Part shown: positions 33,641-46,052 of the stretch, one piece after another
How positions within the stretch are numbered: position 1 is the stretch's first letter
Layout: every line of letters begins with the position of its first letter
DNA from: Fennellomyces sp. T-0311
Lineage: Eukaryota; Mucoromycota; Mucoromycetes; Mucorales; Lichtheimiaceae
NCBI GenBank assembly: GCA_025266875.1
Contig: JALLLT010000009.1
Coordinates: 806,001 to 870,000, forward strand
DNA length: 64,000 bases
Direction of reading: 5' to 3'
Position numbers and translations under genes: made by a program
The notes under the pieces: generated by a model
Databases searched by the model: none
Told to the model about the DNA's origin: nothing
What the model saw: the letters and a program-made list of their open reading frames with translations, nothing else

Positions 33641-35529
33641 TTACGGTTGAATGCTATCGACTTGGACACGGGCCTGTCGCCATGACGCAACACTCTGGTC
33701 ATAGGCGGTTAGCAACAATTCCGATATGGAAAAAATAGAAGCTCCTACCTCTTCGCAGTACTTGATGTGTATCTTTGCATAGGCAATCATCATTGCCCGC
33801 AGCTCACTTGCCCGCTGTTTTTGAAACATGTCGAGTTCCTGCTGAATGTTCTCCGAGATCTCCTTCAACTCCTGCCTCACTTTTGCTTGTGCGCCTTCCA
33901 ACTATGCAATCGAGTCAGACCCCCCAATCGCACGAAATTCATGCACTTCGGTATACCTGTGTCACGTTCTCCTTTAACTTGGCAATTTGGTTCCGTCGTG
34001 TTGCTTCGGGATCCACATCCATCATGCCTTGCAGCGTGTAGCTCATGGCATTCAGCAGCTTACGCGGTGATGACCATTTGCGGTATCGATCGCGGGATGC
34101 GCGGATGGCGGATGCACTTGCGCTACTTGGATACGTCGCAGCGTCGGGTGATGATGAAAGGTCCTTGGGTATATGGGTGGCGTCAATGGAAGCAAAGCCG
34201 TCTTCAATGGAATGGGTATCGAAATCGTCGTCCTCGCCTGATACTGTCTCGGTGGATGGCGGTTTGGGTTGTTCGTTGTGATGTATGTCTGCTTCCAACT
34301 GCAATGCCTTGTCCTCCGTCTGTAGCAGGTTGCGTAACAAGCTCTTCTTTGTCTGAAGCGATGCTCCGATGAGTTCTAGTTGAGCATGCTTCAGGTGTCG
34401 ATGTCGCAGCACTTGTTTCGCAATGCGAGTGTATTGCGCATACTCCTGCATATGTTCGGCAAAATCAACCTCCAGTTCGTGCACCTGGATAAAAGGAGAG
34501 CATGAACAATGCTTCTTTAATTTTTTTGGCATTGAAAAGTTACCAGGTACTGTGTCTTGCTGCATGTTGTGTCTGCTGCAAATCCCAGTTTCTCTATGGT
34601 TGGTGCGATCTGATCCGATTCGTTCAATCCAAGCATGTTGTACGCCGTTCCCAGCTCGGCATAATCGTTGGCCATGTCTACGTTGTCATGAGCTTACATT
34701 CACAGACGGCAGTCAAAAGATGTACTTGCCTCCCAGTCTGCGCAAGAGGCGACGTTGTGATCGATCTAGCGGCGAATTGGCGAATTCTGCATGTTTCTCT
34801 GCAACATTTTCGGACTCGACAAAGGCTGGATCTGGGTCTTTGAGGACGTGGGATGTACTTGGCGATGGCAACAAAAGTGAATCGTCGTTCTCGAGTGTCG
34901 ACAACGGTGGCGAGTTGAGTACTTCTGGCTGTTTATGCAAGGCAATTAGTTTCACCGTCGGGGACCCTTTGGTTCGTCCATTACCCAAGGCACTCCGCCA
35001 TCTAGGAACCTGTGAAACACGTGTTCATGGCACAGACGAGGATGGGATGCCAAGCGTACCAAGAAACGCTGGAGCATGCGTTTGCGCTTATCGACCATGG
35101 CTTGATTTTCCTTGCTGCGATTGGGCACATGCGCATAGTCAGCTACAGATAACCGAATGAGTTTGCATTATTATGCAGTTTGGGGCCAATCCATACTCAG
35201 CGAGTGCTTCTCCGGTATGGGTGGGACTAGCACGTCAGGGTACAGTCTTGCCAAGCCATTCCGAAATGAATCGAAATCGCTGTACCGTCGTCTAGCTTCC
35301 TTGTCCTGTCGATCCCAGCGGACCCGACCGGCGCCACGCTGGTGTCAGCATTGGCACTGTTCTGTGCTTTGTACGGACTTTTTTTTACCTGGAAACGAAT
35401 GGTGTAGACGATAAAACTGGCACTGTTGGACTTGTCTGAAATCTGTTTCTGGGCGTCGGTAATGCGGATTTCGGCGCCATGCTGTCCGAGGGCAAGATCG
35501 GTAGCACATTTACATGGTTGTGTCAACAT
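33641..35529 (-). CDS. ATG20: PX-BAR sorting nexin, Atg20/Snx41 type
   Basis: A multi-exon gene on the complement. The first exon (to 35529) starts MLTQPCKC and leads into a PX domain with ITDAQKQI, the phosphoinositide-binding RRRYSDFDSFR, PPIPEKHS followed by TDYAHVPNRSKE, RKRMLQRFLVRLASHP and HVFHRFLDG. These are the hallmarks of the Snx4/Snx41/Atg20 group. After a Ser/Pro-rich linker a helical BAR-like region follows (about 34700-33641), split by an acidic, disordered insert. The last exon is 33641..33901, the one before it starts at 33957. Such proteins bind PtdIns3P on endosomes and act in recycling and selective autophagy. Atg20 and Snx41 cannot be separated without a tree. The start is the first ATG of the open frame; an upstream exon is possible. 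Confidence 0.82.
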
Positions 35530-35922
35530 TGTTGAAAGAGGAAAAGAACGAAAAGAACGTTAAAGCACAAATTTTGGTCCGCAGCAATATAAAAAAAGGT
35601 CGTCCTGCATGGAGCTCGTACAGCATGACTCTATTTTTTATTCTTGTCGACAATCCATGGCAGATCAACCGGTATCATGCTTGTTGGAGTCGAAAGGGAG
35701 GCGGATCTCGTTTATCTGCTCTTTGTTGCAAGGGCCGATCATCAAGTGCTGTGTGTTGCGTATGTGTGTTGTGCGTGTATGACGAGAAAGCTGTCACGGG
35801 TTCTACGCACCTCTCTCTCATCCCATATTCTGCAAAGTTCGCATGGCCACACTGCAAGTACACTTCGTCACCACACAGCAGCTATATTAAGAACAAAAAA
35901 ATGACAAAAATGGGGAGTCTTG
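35530..35922. other. Spacer between kinesin and sorting nexin genes
   Basis: About 390 bp with no supportable gene. It should hold the 3' UTR of the kinesin and the 5' region of the sorting nexin, both on the minus strand. A short (GTGT)n-like stretch lies near 35755. Confidence 0.45.
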
Positions 35923-38811
35923 CTAGTTGAAAGCAAGGTCCTTTAGGATGTGAGTGGGAGTATCTATTGGCGTTTGCAAACCAGTGTTGCCCGACTCTTG
36001 GGCAAGCACCATCGTAACCTGTAGTTCGGCCTTTGTTATACTCAACTCGGCTTCCAGGTGCGCCACCTGTTCGACCAAGCTCTTGTTTTCTTCCGCCACC
36101 CGTTCTAGTTCACGCACTCGCTGTTGACTATCTGCCAACAGTTTCTCGGTGCTCGCTTTACTTGCTTTGACCTGCGCAAGTTCTCGTCGCAACTCATTGA
36201 CGACCTGCCACGGACTATTTCCGGTTATTGGCAGCTAGAATTTCGTAGTTTAGCGCCAACGTTGGCAGCAAACAGTCGACTTGTTTACCTCTTGACCGGG
36301 CGTTTCGCTTTCTGGTGATTCTACCTGCGGCTGTTGCTGGTTCACAGACGACGATGTTAAAATAAGTCGAGTCAAGTGGTCGATCCTAAGAACAATAATC
36401 AACTTTCAATGAATGCACGGCGTGATCACACACTTACTTTTCCTTTAGCGCCGTTCTCACTAGACGCATTTGTCTCATCTGCTGCTCATGCTTTATATAC
36501 CGATCGTTAGAGCCTGTAAGAACCGGTGGGCTTACGTAGAGACATGTACCTGTTGTCGTTCAGCCGTAAGCATCGATTGCGTGTTCTCCTTTTCTTGCAA
36601 AAGCACATCGTTGGCAGCTTGCAATTTGTTCTTCAGCTCGGATATTTCACCGCGATACCGTTGCAGTAGTGCGCGATCGTTGAGAACCTGTTTTATGTGA
36701 GCACACATAAAGCACAGTCCTGACAATAGGAACAAACCTCATCATTTGTTGCATGGATAACAATTCTCTTGACGCGCGCTGCAAACTTCAATGTGTTTGC
36801 TGATTCTTCTATGGAAGACTGGGTGGGGCTAATGGTACATATGACGCAGACCTTGGCTTGGCCAGACAGTGCCGGCTGCAGTATTCTGGTCAATTTGGAA
36901 TCTCGAAAGGGTATATGTCCCGCTCCACTAAACAGAACGTAAGTCTTTTGAAACATGTTATTCTTTCTTGCAGCCTACTTTTTGCTCTCGGTTAACTTTG
37001 CAATAACGGTTCCCAATGTCAGCAAACTGTACAATACAGTGAGTAAATTTACTTGGCTTCACACTATGACTATACCTTTTGTTGATGTACGAGCCTTCTT
37101 TCCTCCGTTCCTGGTTGGATGCTGCTTTTTCTGAACCTGCCAAATCGATCAAGTTCTTTTGCACTTGTTTGAGAAACAGTTTACAGATTCGATTGAACTT
37201 GGCTTTTACCAGTTGTGAAATCTTCATTGCATCTTTGTGTTGTGCTGCGGGTAAATTCCGCCGTTGATTAAGCGGGGACAGGGCGGTGCTACTGGTGCTT
37301 GTGCGCTCTCTGCTTTCTATCACCTAATACACAACATGGGTTATTCCCACTCTCTTGGACAAAACATACATACCATCTGAAAGATCGTGTGGCTACGGCT
37401 GCTATGGAGATTATAGTCGGTTGTGCTAATATGGCGATTGGCTAAAATGAGCCGGTTAATATATTTACGAGTCAGACAAGACACAATCACCTTCGCCTTG
37501 TTGAATGATACTTAGGACATCCATCGGAGAGGTAACGACTTCTTCTGTCAATGGACTCACGTAGATCCCTCGCTAAAACGATATCGAGTTAATCCAAACA
37601 TAGCAACATGATGTCACTGGGAGTTACCCGCTTGTCCTCGTGAATCTTCAAATTGTCGTTTGCAGGAGCAAGCAAATCCCTAATAGTTTCATTGTAGATT
37701 TCCAGGTACGAGACACGAAGCACAAATTCTTTCGTAGATGCCTGCAATACGAAATAATGTCATCCATCATGATCCTCTCTTTGCCGGCTTCTTACCTGTT
37801 CAATGCACCGAAACACGTTCTCCACACTTTGAGGGATGACACCAGGCTCCGACTCGGTGCCTATATGTCGCATAAGCATTTCAAGTTTCTCTCCTTCAAT
37901 GGTAAAACATACCCATCTATTTTGTTTCCGTCCACCGAGAATATCCGAGAATAAGAAATCACACACAACCATCCGAGTAACCCCTTCCCTTCCTACCATA
38001 GTCTAACGCATTGGACTAAGTAAACAATGAAAATACATAAAGGAGCAGACTTACATAAGTTTTACCAGACGCCGTTTGCCCATATGCAAAGACCGTGGCT
38101 GTATGAATGAGTTACAACTCGGGATCTTTTTCCAATTACTATGCTTACGAACCATTATAGCCATCCATTGCCTGTCTGCATTACTCGTTAGTGCACCCGA
38201 ACTTACGAACAACAACACGACTTACTCGACCAGTTTGTGAATACTCATCTGATACAAACCGGTGTTGTCACTTCCATTAAACACTTGATCTAGAGGTAGG
38301 TTAGTAAACAATCGGTAACAATGAGCAATGCTTTACCATAGTAATGATCAATTTGTCGGCCCTTGCTTGCTTCACGACGACGTTGGAGACCTGTTTCCGA
38401 TAATCGAATCCTTGAAACATTTGTATCCACATCCCAACAACTCTCTGCCATATTGAGGAATTCGTTTTGGGTCATGGGACGACAGCGCACAACCACTTGG
38501 ACATTTTCGCCTGGCCGCTGACTTGCTGAGCCAGCAACTACAGCACTGCGTACACTGGTACTGCTACTCGTGGAGCTTTTCCGGCGCGGAAAGTAACTCG
38601 ATGTTGACGGAGTCAGTGTCGTAATAGTCCGAGTGGATCGCGAAGGTGTCATGTTGATGGTCGGTCGAGAATAAAGCCGACTATTACTTGTGGTACTACT
38701 GGTGCTACTTCCGCTGGCAATGCTGGAAATCGATGACACAGAAGGCGATCGGTCACGGCGATTGGGAGCATTCCGGTGTGGTGATAGAAAGGCACTGTTG
38801 CTGTGGGTCAT
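35923..38811 (-). CDS. N-terminal motor kinesin, kinesin-7 (CENP-E/Kip2)-like
   Basis: The gene starts at ATG 38811 and ends at the stop 35923, with about a dozen exons (first ones 38337..38811, 38226..38289, 38153..38175, 38055..38098). A Ser/Thr/Arg-rich N-terminal extension of about 100 residues precedes the motor. The motor has VQVVVRCRPM, the P-loop GQTASGKT, switch I NLHSSRSHTIF, switch II LIDLAGSEK, and HIPFRDSKLTRILQPALSG with SANTLKFAARVKRI, typical of kinesin-7/CENP-E and Kip2. Then come coiled-coil segments and a short tail ending in LAFN. It should move along microtubules; class and cargo are inferred. The intron after TMVGREG is unclear: a 129-nt intron (37853-37981) gives the best motor alignment, but a shorter one is possible. 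Confidence 0.85.
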
Positions 38812-38833
38812 CGTTTTATTATAAAGAAGAAAG

Positions 38834-38834
<1 letters not shown>

Positions 38835-38864
<30 letters not shown>
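38835..38864. repeat. (GA)n microsatellite in the kinesin 5' UTR
   Basis: A run of about 14 GA units ends roughly 25-50 bp upstream of the kinesin start codon. Confidence 0.9.
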
Positions 38865-38866
<2 letters not shown>

Positions 38867-38983
38867 GCCAGAGCTGTGGTGATAATTTAGCATTGGCAAT
38901 GTGCAACCAACAAGCCTTTCTTAACACTTTTCCCCTTTTATGCTTTTAATAATACATTTATTATATTGGGATCGATCGTATTG

Positions 38984-40198
38984 CTACTGCTCCTTCTTGC
39001 TGCTCTCGACCTTTCGTTTCCGGGGGAACCATGGGATGAAGCGGCTCACCGATTGCTGGTACTCCTTGTACTCTGGATACTTTTCGGCAGAGATATACTA
39101 AGACGCAAGTCAGTGTTTATTGCGCGTCCTCTGCCTGATGCACCTACCTCGGTAAGCCATGTGCTGCCCTGGAACAGCATGGTCAGCAAGACGGCTCCGG
39201 TGACGGTCCAGTTCAAGTATAGATATGGGTCGGCCCAATCGACATTGTCCTGGACATGTGCCGCGACGGAAAAGAGGTAAACCATCCACCACATGGATAT
39301 TTCCGCAAAAAAGTTGGGGTGTCGGCTGTATTGCCAAAGCCCGCTGCTGTGCAAAAAGCCAACCTTGTAATCGCCCTTGAGCTTGTCTTTGGGCACGTAA
39401 TCAAGCAATGCGTACTTGCACGTCTGGAAAATGAACTGCTGATGGTCAGCCACAGTCTCCAAAAGCAGCAGGGTGAGAAAGAGAACCGATGCGACGAGAT
39501 CCACGCGATTCAGTGCGGTGTCTACCACCGTGGAAAGGTACAAAGGAGTGACCATCAGCAGCAGCAATACATCTTGTTGCGGGCCAATAAACACAAAGTT
39601 CAACAGTGAAATGCCCAAGGTACCAATCTTTTCTTCGATATAGACGAATCGGTAATCACGACCGTGCCATCCATAACCTCCCTTTCTATAGATGGACCGT
39701 TAGTGCGACATTAAACCGAAATCAGCAGCTCTTTTTTTCGTTTTACCGGGCAAAGTTGTAAGTCAATCGAGTCCCCCAGATCGAAATCAATACGGCTGCC
39801 AACACAAGTCGTGGCTGGAAGGTGGAGCGGTTGAGATAGTCATGGAGACAAAAGTGCCACGCGTAGACACCCGGAAGAATAGACCAGGCACGATCTGACC
39901 AACCGGAATCAGGAACAGTCGACTCGCAAGAAAAAAAGAAACAGTAGGCAGATCACTTACCCACTTGGCTGTAGTTTCTTGTTAATTCACCCATGACAAG
40001 ATGAATGACGGTGAACATGACCATAAGTCCCGAGGCGAAAACGAGAGGGTCGGTAGCCTGGTAGAATTCCAAGAGACGCGCTGGGTCTTGCAAGTCGACT
40101 TGAAGTTGTTCAAGCGAGTAACCGTCGAGATTCTTCCATAGGGTTTGGATATTGGACAGCAATGTGCTCCTGACCGAGACCCACGACAGTGCCTCCAT
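38984..40198 (-). CDS. DUF1295 (steroid 5-alpha-reductase-like) membrane protein
   Basis: Four exons, complement(39961..40198, 39747..39894, 39148..39685, 38984..39097), give 345 aa. Several hydrophobic segments are visible (residues about 50-75, 90-115, 180-225, 270-320). The middle has VDRAWSILPGVYAW, WGTRLTYNFARKGGYGWHGRDYR and LWQYSRHPNFFAEISMWW, the signature of the DUF1295/steroid reductase C-terminal family. Members are integral membrane proteins presumed to be NAD(P)H-dependent lipid reductases; the substrate is unknown. The tail PRKRKVESSKKEQ could act as an ER-retention-like lysine tail, but no strict KKXX motif is present. It is divergent from the PHO13-type gene with 116 bp between start codons. 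Confidence 0.87.
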
Positions 40199-40314
40199 TG
40201 CAAAGGGAAAAAGTGTTGGGCGAAAGAAAAGAATGCATTATGCGACGACGTGCAGCTTCTTTTAATTTCGATTCCAGATTATGTATCCGCGTGTTCTTTT
40301 AACTTCGCTGCACA

Positions 40315-41639
40315 ATGACAAAAGAACTTGCCACCATAGAAGAACGCCGGGATTTTCTCGATCGTTACGACAATTTCCTGTTCGATTGCGATGGCAAGCC
40401 GTTATGATTAATTTTTGCGATCGACAACTCATCAGTCGATAGGTGTTCTGTGGGAAGGAACCAAGCTTATTCCTGGCGTAGATAAAGCCATGGAAGAATT
40501 GCGCAAACGAGGTAGAGTGCAGCATTACCAACAACACCGTTATTTTTAATCGAGTCAATCCTTAGGAAAGAAGGTTTATTTTGTCACCAACAACAGCACA
40601 AAATCGCGTACTTCGTTTCTGAAAAAGTTCCAAGGTTTTAATATGCAGGCTGAACTGGTAACAAAAAAACAACAACAATACCATGCCAACCAACCAACCT
40701 ACGCCTCACCCTTTTACAGCATGAAATCTTTAGCTCTGCCTTCGCCACCGCCGCATATCTCAAGCAAGTGCTTCATTTTCCGGCAGATAAAAAGGTGTAC
40801 ATTATTGGCATGACCGGTATCCAAGAAGAATTGAACGCGGAAGGCATTCGCACGTGCGGAGGCGATGTAAGATATCTCTTTGACCTGCTGCCTTACGTGT
40901 ACTGAAACAAGTTTTGCAGGAGGATGTTGATGCTGTCTTTGGTGATGAACCTATTCCCGATGACCCAGAGGTAAAAAGATCATCAGCAGTGAAAGATCAA
41001 AGAAAACTGAATAAATCGGATTTAGGTCGGCGCTGTTGTGATTGGCTTGGATCTCAAGGTCAACTACACAAAGTACGCAAAGGCATTCACTTATTTGAAG
41101 CGAAACCCGGGTTGCCACTTTATTCTGACCAACGGCGACACTACCTTCCCAACCCATGGCAACCTTGTTCCTGGTAAACCTCTTTTTGCTCGCATGCTGG
41201 ACATGGGAAACTTATACAAAACCCTTAGGTGCCGGTTCCATTGCTGCTCCTATCATGAAGGCATTGAACAGAGAGCCCGATGCCATTCTCGGAAAGCCTG
41301 CACAGAATATGCTGGAAGCCATTTTTGCCGAGTAAGTGCACGATCTATCGTGTTTTTTTTTTCTGGCTACTTACGGTGACTTTAGATATAATCTGCAACC
41401 TTGCAAGACGGTCATGATCGGCGATCGTCTGGACACGGATATCGACTTTGGTAACCAAGGTGGCATCGAGACGCTTTGCGTGTTGACGGGTAAGTTGCTA
41501 TGGTTTCTAAAAAAAAGATGCCACTTTTGCTCATCATTCTTTATAAGGCGTTACATCCAAGGACGAAATGCTGTCGCCTAACAACAAAATCAAGCCTACA
41601 TTCTATATTGACAGCTTTGCCGATCTCGTCAGCGCATAG
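40315..41639 (+). CDS. PHO13: HAD phosphatase, PHO13/phosphoglycolate phosphatase family
   Basis: Nine exons, join(40315..40393, 40443..40511, 40566..40657, 40720..40866, 40920..40970, 41026..41173, 41229..41331, 41386..41489, 41548..41639), give 294 aa, near the family norm. The catalytic HAD motif I is FDCDGVLW (nucleophile Asp24, acid Asp26). Motif II VYFVTNNSTKSR, FILTNGDTTFP, GKPAQNM and motif IV MIGDRLDTDI follow. The enzyme clears toxic side products such as 2-phosphoglycolate and 4-phosphoerythronate in the cytosol. The first intron (40394-40442) begins GCAAGC, a GC-AG intron that splits the catalytic motif codon after CDG's first base. Confidence 0.93.
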
Positions 41640-41892
41640 AGTTTTATAGACTAGACCGTTATACAAAGCTACTACCAAGAAGCTCCGTCCATAGATCTGT
41701 ACAGAAATACATTTCTTGCATTGACTCGCATGAAACAGATTAATTTTTTCCACGCGTTTGGGTTTGTGCAGGGCTCCTATGCCTTTTGAGGACACGATGT
41801 ATGTGAGTCACGCATTTGACTGACAGCACCAAGAAAAAAAAACAACTTTTTTTAAAGACTCGCTTTCTCTCGTTATACTTGTAAAAAACACA

Positions 41893-43464
41893 ATGAGCGG
41901 TCCAAAGAAGCTTTGGGGTGGACGATTCACTGGTGCTGTTGATCCTCTTATGGACGCCTTCAACGCGTCGATTCATTTCGACAAGCGCATGTACGCGGCT
42001 GATTTGACGGGTTCCATGGCGTACAGCAAAGCGTTGGCCAAGAACAACATTATCACGCAAGAGGAATGCGACCAACTCGTCTCCGGTCTCGGCAAGGTCA
42101 TGGACGAATGGGATGCTGGAAAGTTTGAAATCAAGGAAGGTGACGAGGATATTCATACAGCCAACGAACGTCGTCTTGGTGAAATTGTTGGTTCGGTTGC
42201 TGGCAAACTCCACACCGGCCGCAGTCGCAACGACCAAGTTGCTACGGATATGCGTCTTTGGCTCCGTGATGAAGCTACCACCATTTTGGCTCATTTGAAG
42301 GAACTTATTTCGATCACCGTGGCTCGTGCAGAGAAGGAGCTGGATGTCTTGATCCCTGGTTATACTCATTTGCAGGTAAGAAAAAAAAAGAGAAGCAACG
42401 GTTTTAAGCCAAGACAATAATGATTGATTATGTTGTTAGCGTGCTCAACCTATTCGCTGGTCTCACTTTTTGTTGTCATACGCTTGGTTGTGGCAAGCCG
42501 ATGCCGAACGTTTGGCTCAATTGATTGACCGCCTCAACGTACTTCCGCTCGGTTCAGGCGCTTTGGCTGGCCATGCCTTCAACATTGACCGCGAGTTTCT
42601 TGCCAAGGAACTTGGTTTCCGCGGATTGATCAACAACTCATTGTATGCCGTCAGCGACCGCGATTTCGTTGCTGAATTCTTGTTCTGGGCCAGTTTGACG
42701 ATGGTCCACATTTCGCGTATTGCGGAGGATCTTATCATTTATTCCAGCAGTGAATTTGGTTTCGTCAAGCTGGCTGATGCTTATAGCACCGGCTCCAGCT
42801 TGATGCCTCAAAAGAAGAATCCCGACAGTTTGGAACTGTTGCGTGGCAAGAGTGGTCGCGTCTTTGGCGGTGTAAGTTGGATCTAAATTTTGCAGAAAAA
42901 TAACTGTTGAATAACGCGGATTTTTTTTTTTAGATGTCTGGCTTTATGATGTCATACAAGGGTATTCCTAGCACATACAACAAGGATCTTCAGGAAGACA
43001 AGGAGCCCATGTTTGATGCCGCAGATACCTTGTCTGGTTCATTGCAAATCACCGCTGGTGTCTTGAGCACCATGAACGTAAGTTTTTTGGTGAAGAAAAA
43101 GACGACGTTATTGAATTTGTTTTAGATCTTCCCTGAACGCATGCGCGAAAGCCTTAGCGCTGATATGCTTGCCACTGATTTGGCAGAATATCTTGTCCGC
43201 AAGGGCGTTCCTTTCCGTGAGACTCATCACATCTCTGGTGCTGCCGTCAAGATGGCTGAAGACCGTGGTGTTCAACTTCACGATCTGACCGTTGAAGACT
43301 TTAAGACTCTTCATCCATCGTTCACTGACGATGTTGCCAAGGTCTGGAGCTATGAAACCAGCATTGATAACCGAACAGCCCCTGGTGGTACTAGCAAGCC
43401 CGCTGTGCTCGAGCAAATCCAAAAGCTTCAGACCTGGCTCAACGAGACCCGACCAAAGCACTAA
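41893..43464 (+). CDS. ARG4: Argininosuccinate lyase
   Basis: Four exons, join(41893..42375, 42440..42871, 42934..43077, 43126..43464), give 465 aa, the standard length. The start [14 protein letters not shown] is typical. Substrate-binding blocks are [11 protein letters not shown] and [14 protein letters not shown]. The fumarate-lyase signature [12 protein letters not shown] carries the flexible catalytic loop with its Ser. The enzyme splits argininosuccinate into arginine and fumarate, the last step of arginine synthesis. The upstream 250 bp contain a pyrimidine-rich TTTTTAAAGACTCGCTTTCTCTCG tract. No signs of transfer or damage. Confidence 0.97.
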
Positions 43465-43554
43465 AATAAATCTATTGTTTTTAATATGTGTACATAACAA
43501 AAAGAAATCATAAACGCAAAGGTCATAGGGTGTGGAGCAAGGGGTTTTTGTTAT

Positions 43555-43580
43555 GGGCCTAGAAAGCTTTCATAGGCCCT
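43555..43580. terminator. Palindromic hairpin downstream of ARG4
   Basis: GGGCCTA, a self-complementary GAAAGCTTTC core and TAGGCCC form a near-perfect stem. It lies about 90 bp after the ARG4 stop codon. It may be a 3' UTR element; no function is shown. Confidence 0.35.
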
Positions 43581-43656
43581 TGTCGATATGCCTACTTTTT
43601 TCTAGGGTGAAGTAAAAGCCCATTCCATCCTTGTTTTCCCTTTTCTCCCGTAAACC

Positions 43657-43962
43657 ATGACTTTGTTACCTCTACTACTACTACTTATTACTACTGTCTA
43701 CGGAGCACTAGCGAAATTCGGACAACCAACAGCTGGTGTCATCCTGCGTGCCGATGATAACAAAACACGATCGGGACTTTTGAGCCGCAACCATCGTTGC
43801 ACAGCATTTCCACAACAGTTTCCGGCCAGCAAAGCGCAAAACGTGGGCGCCACACACTGTGGTCTATGGACCAACAATGATTGCACTGGTAGTCTATATG
43901 TGGTACCAGCACATTACGCCATTGATATGCCTGGATCAAGCTTTGGGTCGATCATCTGCTAA
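43657..43962 (+). CDS. Small secreted four-cysteine protein
   Basis: An intronless 101-aa ORF preceded by ACC before the ATG. Residues 1-19 form a clear signal peptide (MTLLPLLLLLITTVYGALA). The mature part has four cysteines (C48, C68, C76, C101) and a GATHCGLWTNNDCTGS block, and ends with the last cysteine directly before the stop. Two disulfides are likely. I do not recognise a named family. Length, secretion signal and even Cys spacing fit a secreted cell-surface or effector-like protein, but this is inference. Confidence 0.75.
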   Translation: MTLLPLLLLLITTVYGALAKFGQPTAGVILRADDNKTRSGLLSRNHRCTAFPQQFPASKAQNVGATHCGLWTNNDCTGSLYVVPAHYAIDMPGSSFGSIIC

Positions 43963-44043
43963 AAGAACTGTGTTTGTAGAAATAAATGATCTTTTTTTGC
44001 AAACATTACTATTATCTACTACTAAAAAAATGCACACATGTTT

Positions 44044-46052
44044 CTAAGTTCTCTGTAGCCGCATGCGTCGGCCCAATGTAGCCATTCTCTTTACAAAGGT
44101 ATTACCGCCATGAGTGTCCGGTTGTTGCTGTTGCTGCTGTTCTTCTTCTATGACGGTGTCAATCAATTTGACTGGAGGTAACGTCGACCGCCTGCGGATT
44201 TCTTTGGATCGACGCTGTTGTCGTTTCCGTGACTTGAAGCCGCTGCCGATTTTGATAAACGTCGACTTGCGCTTCAAATCGTCTGCACTTTTCGAGCCTT
44301 GTTGGATACTTGCTTGTTTGGAAGCAGTTTTTTCCATAAGCAGAGATGACCGGCGCTTGCTACGATGCTTGGGGTATCTGTTGTGTCCTAACGACCGTGC
44401 TCTGCGAAGATCTTGTGCTTCCACAACTACTGGACGTGCGACTGTGTAACTACGTCGCTTGACAGCATTGTCGTCTTCATTGCGCTGTGGTCTCCGCATC
44501 AACGAAGCTTTGCGTACAACCATAACTTCGGATGTCGACGACCAGGACGACGATGAGGATAAAGTGGAGCTGATGGATTTTCGCGGTTCGTCCTGTTGTG
44601 GCACAGCAAGGCTGTCGTTACTTAAAGGGAGAGTGGGAGTGGAGTGGTAGCTGTCGACCTCATTGACGTTCTTTTTGGATGATGCACGTTTTTTGTTGCC
44701 TCTTACAAACGATGCCAATTTATGGATGGATTTCTTTTTGGGTAACGAATCGGTTCCGCTTGTGTCCGGCTTGTCATGACGCAAGGCATTGGTAAACGTT
44801 GCCAAGAACTCGCTGCTCTTGGATTTGATCCCTCCACTTGATCCTCCCCCGAGCTCTTCAGCGGATGCCATGGCTACTTGTCGCTGCTCCCGATACTTTA
44901 GTGACGACGAGCGTTGAGGCGGTTTTGGTATTTCTGAGAGCGGAGGGAAACTTGAAGATCGTCGTTTGCTCGAGCGACGTTCATTGAATGGTGGAGGGGC
45001 TGAAGGTGGAGGAGGGAATGTCATTTGATGTGACCACGATTGAGATAATCGACTTCTTCCTGGTGTTTGTGCTGCTTGGAAATAAGGGTCATCGTCAAGT
45101 GTAAACGCTTCAAACGTGGGAATGAGGCCCATCAACGAGTCAATTGAGTAACGCTGGCTTTGACGAGTGTCATTTTTAGGAAAAGGAAGTTCGGGGAGCT
45201 TTGGCGCGGTGTTGAGATTGATATCGACCGAAAATTCCATGTCAAACAGGTTCATTAGTTCGCTTGCCATGTTTTGAACGACAACGGAGCCAGTGGGTAA
45301 TACGCCAGTGTCGCTTGTCCAGCTAAGTCGGCTCTTTCGCAACGATGGTGTAAGGCTTTTGCGTCTTGCCGACGGTATATCCTCGGGTGGATTCTTGGGT
45401 AATGGTTTCTCGACCAGCGAAGCGGCGGGTGATGGAGGAAGGGAAGGGGTGGGAGGAACAGGGCGGCTAATAGAGTCAGAAGAGATGGTTGCATGAGGTT
45501 GGGAAAATATGGATGGCTCGGACATTGAGGATCCACTTGTATTGATATGTTCATCGTATTCGTCGTGGTCGCTCAACCACATTTCATGATCGTCTCCGTC
45601 GTCGTCGTCGTCGTCTTCGTCAATATCCAGCGGTTGAAACGCCTCAATGGTTTGAGCATACTGCGCAAACATTTCCTCTAGGGTTTCCTGTGTCATGTCG
45701 CCTAGCGACCTTTACGATTTACGAATTAATACTTTTATCGTCAAGGATGTTGTTACTATGCAAAAAAAAAAACTTACTCAGGAGTAAAAAACGACCAGCG
45801 TGTCATTTGGTCCAGCCATTCTGGGGGAGTATCATCATACAATACGTCGAGCATATTCTTTATCAGTGCAGTTTTTCTCATGGAATGTAAGTCGGGTGCT
45901 GCAAAGGTAAGTTGTGCCAGTTTGTAGTTGGAGATGGCAGCAAGTTGAATCGGATTGTGCATGGCAATCATCTGATTGGGTTGACTGGCAACAAGACGAG
46001 TGGACGATTTAGGGGGTGTCGGCTGGACACTCGAAAGATCGTCGCCACTCAT
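44044..46052 (-). CDS. Unknown serine-rich, mostly disordered protein
   Basis: Two exons, complement(45778..46052, 44044..45709), give 646 aa. The N-terminal 120 residues look folded and helical (NYKLAQLTFAAPD, KTALIKNMLDVLYDD, PPEWLDQM, LEEMFAQYAQTIEAFQ). After an Asp run (DEDDDDDDGDD) nearly everything is Ser/Pro/Arg-rich. It contains proline clusters (FPPPPSAPPPF) and many R-R-x-S sites, suggesting phosphorylation by basophilic kinases, and a basic C-terminal third with a Glu/Gln run. I know no named family. It could be a cell-polarity or signalling scaffold, which is speculation. Confidence 0.8.
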
